Below, one piece after another: positions 5,576-8,668 of a stretch of DNA of 8,668 nt. Source of the DNA: an uncultured Actinomyces sp. (lineage in GTDB: Bacteria; Actinomycetota; Actinomycetes; Actinomycetales; Actinomycetaceae); assembly GCA_902773415.1 (NCBI GenBank), contig CACYEE010000089.1, positions 1-8,668 on the forward strand. The letters are read 5' to 3'. How positions within the stretch are numbered: position 1 is the stretch's first letter; each line of letters starts with the position of its first letter. The notes beneath the pieces are model-generated. The model ran no database searches. It was given only the letters and a program-made list of their open reading frames with translations, and was not told the DNA's origin. Position numbers and translations under genes: made by a program.

Positions 5576-6814
5576 TCAGGCCTGCGCAAGGACCTTCTCG
5601 TACATTTCGACGGTCTTCGCGCCGATCGCGTCCCATGCGAAGAGGTCTTCGACGCGCTTGCGGCCTGCGGCGCCCATTTCCTTGGCGCGCGCCTGGTCGG
5701 AGCACATGTCGGTCAGCGCCGCGGCAAGGTCGGCCTCGAACTTGTCGGGGTCGAGCGGGGTGCCGGTGCCGTCGTCCATCTGTTCGATCGGAACGAGGGT
5801 GCCGGTGACGCCGTCGTCGATGCAGTCCGGGATGCCGCCGGTGGCGGTGCCGACGACGGGCAGGCCGACGCCCATCGCCTCGAGGTTGACGATGCCGAGC
5901 GGTTCGTAGACGGAGGGGGTGACGAAGGTCGTCGAGCATGCCTCGAGCTTGACGATTTCGTCATGCGGAAGGTGCTCCTCGATCCAGACGATGCCCTCGC
6001 GGTCCTTTTGCAGCTCCTCGACGAGGGTGCGGGTCTCGGCTGCGATTTCGGGCGTGTCGGGAGCGCCGGCGCACAGGACGACCTGCACCTCGCCGGGCAC
6101 CTGGCGCAAGGCGCGCAGGAATCCGGGAACGCCTTTCTGGCGGGTGATGCGGCCGACGAAGATGATGGTCGGGGAGTCGGGGTCCAGGCCGTACGAGGCG
6201 AAGTATTCGCGGGCGGCTTCCCATTCGGCGTCGGTCTGCGGAGCCTTCCAGTCGTCGAGGTCGATGCCGTTGTGGATGACGTGGATCTTGTCGGGGTCGA
6301 TGGCCGGGTAGGCGCGAAGAATATCGTCCTTCATGGCGTAGGAGACTGCGACGATGCCAGCGGCCGCCTCGTAGGCGGTCTTTTCGGCCCAGGAGGACAC
6401 GTTGTAGCCGCCGCCGAGCTGCTCGCGCTTCCACGGGCGAAGCGGCTCGAGAGAGTGGGCGGAGATGACGTGGGGAATCTCGTGGAGCAGGCTGGCCCAG
6501 TGGCCGGCCATGTTCGCATACCAGGTGTGGGAGTGAACAAGGTCGGCGCCCGCAACGTCCTGGGCGATTGCGAGGTCGACGCCGAGCGTCTTGAGGGCCC
6601 CGTTGGCCTCGGCCAGTTCGGCGGAATCGGGATAGCCGACGACGTCGACGCCTGCGGGGGCGAGCTTGAGGTCCTCGGCCGAGCGCGGACCGTCGAAGGC
6701 GCGCACCTTGACGTCGATTCTTGATGCGAGAACCTTCGAGAGTTCGGTAACGTGAACGCCGGCCCCTCCGTAGACGTAGGGCGGGAATTCGCGGGTGATG
6801 AGGTCAACGCGCAT
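5576..6814 (-). CDS. glgA: Glycogen synthase / alpha-glucan glucosyltransferase, GT4 type
   Basis: 412 aa, a GT-B-fold glycosyltransferase of family GT4 and of the actinobacterial GlgA type, not the GT5 type of E. coli. The N-terminal domain opens with LITREFPPYVYGGAGVHVTE (5-24), containing the glycine-rich acceptor/donor loop, then HSHTWYANMAG (94-104). The C-terminal domain has VGRITRQKG (220-228) and the E-x7-E nucleotide-sugar motif with Glu304 and Glu312 (EPLGIVNLE), then GTATGGIPD (322-330). It uses ADP-glucose from GlgC. In mycobacteria the orthologue acts mainly as GlgM, making maltose-1-phosphate from ADP-glucose and glucose-1-phosphate for the GlgE pathway; which reaction dominates here cannot be told. 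AAGGAG lies 6 nt before the ATG. The gene is divergent from glgC, the usual actinobacterial arrangement, and ends at a strong hairpin. Confidence 0.94.
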   Translation of the reverse strand: MRVDLITREFPPYVYGGAGVHVTELSKVLASRIDVKVRAFDGPRSAEDLKLAPAGVDVVGYPDSAELAEANGALKTLGVDLAIAQDVAGADLVHSHTWYANMAGHWASLLHEIPHVISAHSLEPLRPWKREQLGGGYNVSSWAEKTAYEAAAGIVAVSYAMKDDILRAYPAIDPDKIHVIHNGIDLDDWKAPQTDAEWEAAREYFASYGLDPDSPTIIFVGRITRQKGVPGFLRALRQVPGEVQVVLCAGAPDTPEIAAETRTLVEELQKDREGIVWIEEHLPHDEIVKLEACSTTFVTPSVYEPLGIVNLEAMGVGLPVVGTATGGIPDCIDDGVTGTLVPIEQMDDGTGTPLDPDKFEADLAAALTDMCSDQARAKEMGAAGRKRVEDLFAWDAIGAKTVEMYEKVLAQA

Positions 6815-6851
6815 GAAATCTCCTTCGATCGGCGCGGATTTGACAGCCCCT

Positions 6852-6881
6852 ATCCTATATGGAGCGACGACGATTTATCAC
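6852..6881 (-). promoter_or_regulatory. Candidate glgA promoter
   Basis: On the minus strand, GTGATA (6876-6881) and TAGGAT (6852-6857) are separated by 18 nt. GTGATA matches TTGACA at four of six positions, and TAGGAT fits the TANNNT box. Transcription would begin near 6845, giving a leader of about 30 nt that contains the AAGGAG site. The boxes lie in a short AT-richer island in otherwise GC-rich DNA. Confidence 0.45.
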
Positions 6882-6888
6882 CGCTTGG

Positions 6889-6922
6889 CCCCGTCCGACG
6901 GGGAGTCCCCGCATCGGACGGG
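6889..6922. promoter_or_regulatory. Strong stem-loop / palindrome between glgA and glgC
   Basis: CCCCGTCCGACGGGG (6889-6903) is a perfect palindrome of 7-bp arms around one base. Alternatively the same DNA folds into a longer stem: CCCGTCCG (6890-6897) with CGGACGGG (6915-6922), an A-T pair, a 2-nt bulge, then CGGGG with CCCCG around an AGT loop. It could be an operator, or a leader RNA structure if glgC is also transcribed from further upstream. No clean T-run follows immediately; TTTTGTT begins about 12 nt later. Confidence 0.5.
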
Positions 6923-6964
6923 CAGGCCCGCGCCTTTTGTTCGCGTGCCTGCGCCGCCATCATT

Positions 6965-6982
6965 TATCTCGACGTCAAGATA
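6965..6982. promoter_or_regulatory. Operator-like 18-bp palindrome upstream of glgC
   Basis: TATCTCGACGTCAAGATA pairs with its reverse complement at 8 of 9 positions, the only break being the sixth pair. This is the size and symmetry of a site for a dimeric regulator of MarR, TetR or LacI type. It lies about 50 bp upstream of the putative glgC -10 box and about 85 bp upstream of that of glgA, so it would most directly affect glgC. The cognate regulator is not identifiable here. Confidence 0.45.
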
Positions 6983-7032
6983 GCGACAGTTTCGGGCTTC
7001 GTTCCCAACGTGCGATTCGTCACCCCAACGAC

Positions 7033-7038
7033 TAGGCT
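7033..7038 (+). promoter_or_regulatory. Candidate -10 box of glgC, leaderless arrangement
   Basis: TAGGCT matches TANNNT and ends exactly 7 nt before the glgC ATG, so transcription starting on A7046 would give a leaderless mRNA. No proper Shine-Dalgarno is visible before this ATG, which supports the idea. The hexamer 17 nt upstream (GTGCGA, 7010-7015) is only a weak -35. Confidence 0.45.
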
Positions 7039-7045
7039 ATGTCCC

Positions 7046-8302
7046 ATGAAGAAAAACCCTCGCGTATTGTCAATTGTCCTCGCAGGAGGGGAAGGCAAGC
7101 GCCTGATGCCGCTGACGCAGGACCGGGCAAAGCCGGCCGTTCCTTTCGGCGGAATCTACAGGCTCATCGACTTCTCCCTTTCCAACATCATCAATTCGGG
7201 CTACCTGAAGGTCATCGTGCTCACGCAGTACAAGTCCCACTCGCTCGACCGGCACATCTCCAAGACGTGGCGGCTGTCGAACATGCTTGGGAACTACGTG
7301 GCAACCGTTCCTGCCCAGCAGCGCCGCGGCAAGAACTGGTATCTTGGCAGCGCCGACGCGATTTACCAGTCGTGGAACGTGCTCGACGAAGAGCGCCCCG
7401 ACATCGTCCTGGTCACGGGTGCCGACAACATCTACACGATGGACTTCTCCCAGATGATCGAGCAGCACCTCGACTCGGGATTCGACCTCACCGTCGAGGG
7501 GATCCGGCAGCCGATGGAGCTCGCCCCGTCCTTCGGCGTGATCGATACCGACAAGGCGAACCCCGGCAAGGTCTACCGCTTCCTCGAAAAGCCCCAGGAC
7601 ACGACCGGCCTCGGCCTGCCCGACGCCCCCGACCAGTTCCTGGCATCGATGGGCAATTACGTCTTTACCGCCGATGCCCTTGAGGAGGCGCTTCGCGCCG
7701 ATGCCGGCGATTCGAGTTCCGCCCACGACATGGGCGGCAATATCGTGCCCGCCTTCGTCAACGACGGCAACTGCGGAGTCTACGACTTCACCGACAATGC
7801 CGTTCCCGGTTCGCTCAAACGCGACCAGAACTACTGGCGCGACGTCGGCACCATCGACGCCTTCTTCGAGGCCAACATGGATCTCATCGCCGTCAACCCT
7901 GTCTTCAACCTGTACAACGACCGCTGGCCGATTCTCACCGGCTACACGGGCCTTCCTCCGGCAAAGTTCGTCTACGGCTACGAGACCCGCATTGGCCGGG
8001 CCGTCAATTCGATTGTCTCTCCCGGCGTCATCGTTTCGGGCGGCAGCGTGCGCGACAGCGTCCTCTCCCCCGGCGTCCGGGTCAACTCGTGGGCAGAGGT
8101 CGACCAGTCGGTCATCTTCGACGGCTGCGACATCGGCAGGAACGCGAGGGTGGAACGCACGATTCTCGACAAGAACGTCGTCGTCGGCGAGGGCGTTGTT
8201 GTCGGCGTCGACAAGAAGCACGATCACGCTCGCGGCTTCTTCGTCTCGGACGGCGGCATCACCGTCGTTCCGCGCGACACCACGCTGACTACCGACATGT
8301 AG
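7046..8302 (+). CDS. glgC: Glucose-1-phosphate adenylyltransferase (ADP-glucose pyrophosphorylase)
   Basis: 418 aa, full length for bacterial GlgC. It catalyses ATP + glucose-1-phosphate to ADP-glucose + pyrophosphate, the committed step of glycogen / alpha-glucan synthesis, in the cytosol. The nucleotidyltransferase domain opens with VLAGGEGKRLMPLT (11-24) and DRAKPAVPFGG (26-36), the catalytic and regulatory N-terminal signature. GSADAIYQSW (101-110), the GADNIYTMD metal-site motif (125-133), FLEKP (179-183, glucose-1-phosphate binding Lys) and YWRDVGTIDAF (263-273) follow. From about 300 on, a left-handed beta-helix with hexapeptide turns (SPGVIVSGGSVRDSVLSPGV, 325-344) forms the oligomerisation and allosteric domain. 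ATG 7046 is chosen because the family sequence begins there; the frame is open to 6752, but upstream it covers the promoter region. ATG 7039 is in another frame. Two hairpins follow the stop. Confidence 0.96.
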   Translation: MKKNPRVLSIVLAGGEGKRLMPLTQDRAKPAVPFGGIYRLIDFSLSNIINSGYLKVIVLTQYKSHSLDRHISKTWRLSNMLGNYVATVPAQQRRGKNWYLGSADAIYQSWNVLDEERPDIVLVTGADNIYTMDFSQMIEQHLDSGFDLTVEGIRQPMELAPSFGVIDTDKANPGKVYRFLEKPQDTTGLGLPDAPDQFLASMGNYVFTADALEEALRADAGDSSSAHDMGGNIVPAFVNDGNCGVYDFTDNAVPGSLKRDQNYWRDVGTIDAFFEANMDLIAVNPVFNLYNDRWPILTGYTGLPPAKFVYGYETRIGRAVNSIVSPGVIVSGGSVRDSVLSPGVRVNSWAEVDQSVIFDGCDIGRNARVERTILDKNVVVGEGVVVGVDKKHDHARGFFVSDGGITVVPRDTTLTTDM

Positions 8303-8306
8303 GCAC

Positions 8307-8348
8307 GAAAGTCCTTGCAAGCGCCTCCGTCTGCATGCAGGGGCTTTC
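8307..8348 (+). other. Stem-loop directly after glgC
   Basis: GAAAGTCCTTGCA (8307-8319) pairs with TGCAGGGGCTTTC (8336-8348) over 13 pairs, two of them G-U, around a 16-nt loop. It begins 5 nt after the glgC stop. No T-run follows, so it is not a classical intrinsic terminator. As the first of two tandem hairpins, it may protect the 3' end or help termination. Confidence 0.45.
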
Positions 8349-8369
8349 CCGATCCCGATTCCGTTGGGG

Positions 8370-8409
8370 CCGTCCCACAAGTCTTTGACTTTTGGGACGG
8401 TTCCTTTTT
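8370..8409 (+). terminator. Intrinsic terminator of glgC
   Basis: CCGTCCCA (8370-8377) and TGGGACGG (8393-8400) form a perfect 8-bp stem. After one C/T mismatch it continues with AAGTC and GACTT around a TTT loop. TTCCTTTTT (8401-8409) follows immediately. Stem, short loop and T-run together make this a textbook Rho-independent terminator. Confidence 0.9.
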
Positions 8410-8668
8410 GGCTTCGAGTTCTTGCGGTTCGGGTGTGGTGGCTGGGGTGGCGTGGCAGCTTATGCCGTCGTGGTGGCGGGCTGGCTGGTGGAGCTTGCGT
8501 CGAGGGGCCGTCCCGTCAGGGCGCCATCGCGGTGATTGTCGCATTGGGTATTCGATCGCTTCGTTCCGTCTCACGGCGACGCAGGGGGCCGTCTCGGAAG
8601 GATGATCGGACTCGGATGGGTCGAATCCGCCATAGCGTTCCGATTGCCGCCCCGCGCATCCTTCCGAG
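8410..8668. other. Region without a convincing gene; G/T-rich then structured
   Basis: Between the glgC terminator and the window edge I see no credible gene. A 96-codon plus-strand frame (8315-8605) starts inside the first hairpin, runs through the terminator and is rich in Trp, Ser and Arg, unlike the real genes here. From about 8410 to 8500 the plus strand is strikingly G/T-rich. GGGGCCGTCCC, already present at the glgC terminator (8366), recurs at 8504, and a one-base variant at 8585. The end carries a long inverted repeat, listed separately. Confidence 0.6.
8593..8668. repeat. 12-bp inverted repeat ending at the window edge
   Basis: CTCGGAAGGATG (8593-8604) is exactly complementary to CATCCTTCCGAG (8657-8668). 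Inside lie two further nested pairs: ATCGGA (8605-8610) with TCCGAT (8639-8644), and CGGAT (8613-8617) with ATCCG (8625-8629). The structure may continue beyond the window. It could be a transcription terminator, a structured RNA, a mobile-element end or a recombination site; nothing here decides between them. Confidence 0.6.

Noticed and set aside
1484..6724. Long plus-strand open frames (1484-3238, 2841-4283, 4348-5808, 5003-6724)
   Set aside because: They lie antisense to well-supported minus-strand genes and are shadows expected in GC-rich DNA; none shows a recognisable domain.
6840..6845. Perfect TTGACA hexamer on the plus strand as a glgC -35 box
   Set aside because: No TANNNT box lies 15-19 nt downstream; TATCCT is only 5 nt away. 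A promoter cannot be built from it.
7039..7683. Plus-strand frame starting at ATG 7039, 7 nt before the glgC ATG
   Set aside because: It is out of frame with glgC, Arg/Pro-rich and has no domain; the glgC frame carries all family motifs.
8484..8491. GCTGGTGG, identical to the E. coli Chi site
   Set aside because: The E. coli sequence has no established role in actinobacteria, and a single copy in G/T-rich DNA is expected by chance.
8315..8605. 96-codon plus-strand frame downstream of glgC
   Set aside because: It begins within a hairpin and runs through the glgC terminator, has no Shine-Dalgarno and an implausible composition.
8613..8630. GGGTCGAATCC resembling a tRNA T-arm
   Set aside because: The flanking bases do not form a T-stem in tRNA register and no acceptor, D-arm or anticodon arm is present.

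Overview
This is about 8.7 kb of high-GC DNA from a bacterium that is almost certainly an actinomycete (Actinomycetota). The evidence is GC-rich third codon positions, several GTG starts, actinobacterial-type GlgA and GlgC proteins encoded divergently, and two promoters that look suited to leaderless mRNAs. I cannot place it to genus from this window. The content is mostly housekeeping. There are no mobile elements, CRISPR arrays, tRNA or rRNA genes.

Left end (1-1634): a poorly resolved minus-strand reading frame (13-468) has a strong ribosome binding site, but its coding signal changes frame partway. It faces a plus-strand pair: a PEBP/YbhB-family protein (629-1156), then trmL (1161-1634), the wobble-nucleotide 2'-O-methyltransferase of tRNA, 4 nt downstream. 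trmL converges with the next block across only 18 nt.

Middle (1653-5484, all minus strand, transcribed right to left): a lone ABC ATPase, a short NfeD-like membrane protein, an SPFH/stomatin-like protein, a SpoU/TrmH-family RNA methyltransferase and a small XRE-type HTH protein. The NfeD-SPFH pair is a known membrane-microdomain partnership. The methyltransferase follows the SPFH gene by 4 nt, and its TGA overlaps the HTH gene's ATG (ATGA), so the last three genes are tightly coupled. A TTGCGG-N19-TAGAAT promoter candidate lies in front of nfeD.

Right part (5498-8409): the glycogen / alpha-glucan pair. glgA (GT4 glucosyltransferase, minus strand, 5576-6814) and glgC (ADP-glucose pyrophosphorylase, plus strand, 7046-8302) share a 231-nt divergent control region. 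That region holds a glgA promoter candidate, a very strong GC-rich stem-loop, an operator-like 18-bp palindrome and a TAGGCT box 7 nt before the glgC ATG. GlgC makes ADP-glucose and GlgA uses it. Each gene ends at a clear hairpin: a long imperfect one after glgA, and a textbook intrinsic terminator after glgC.

Right end (8410-8668): no convincing gene. It holds copies of a GGGGCCGTCYC motif and half of a large inverted repeat whose second arm ends exactly at the window edge.

I see no clearly new biological system. The parts most worth a second look are the glgA-glgC control region, the five-gene ABC/NfeD/SPFH/methyltransferase/HTH block, and the structured right end.
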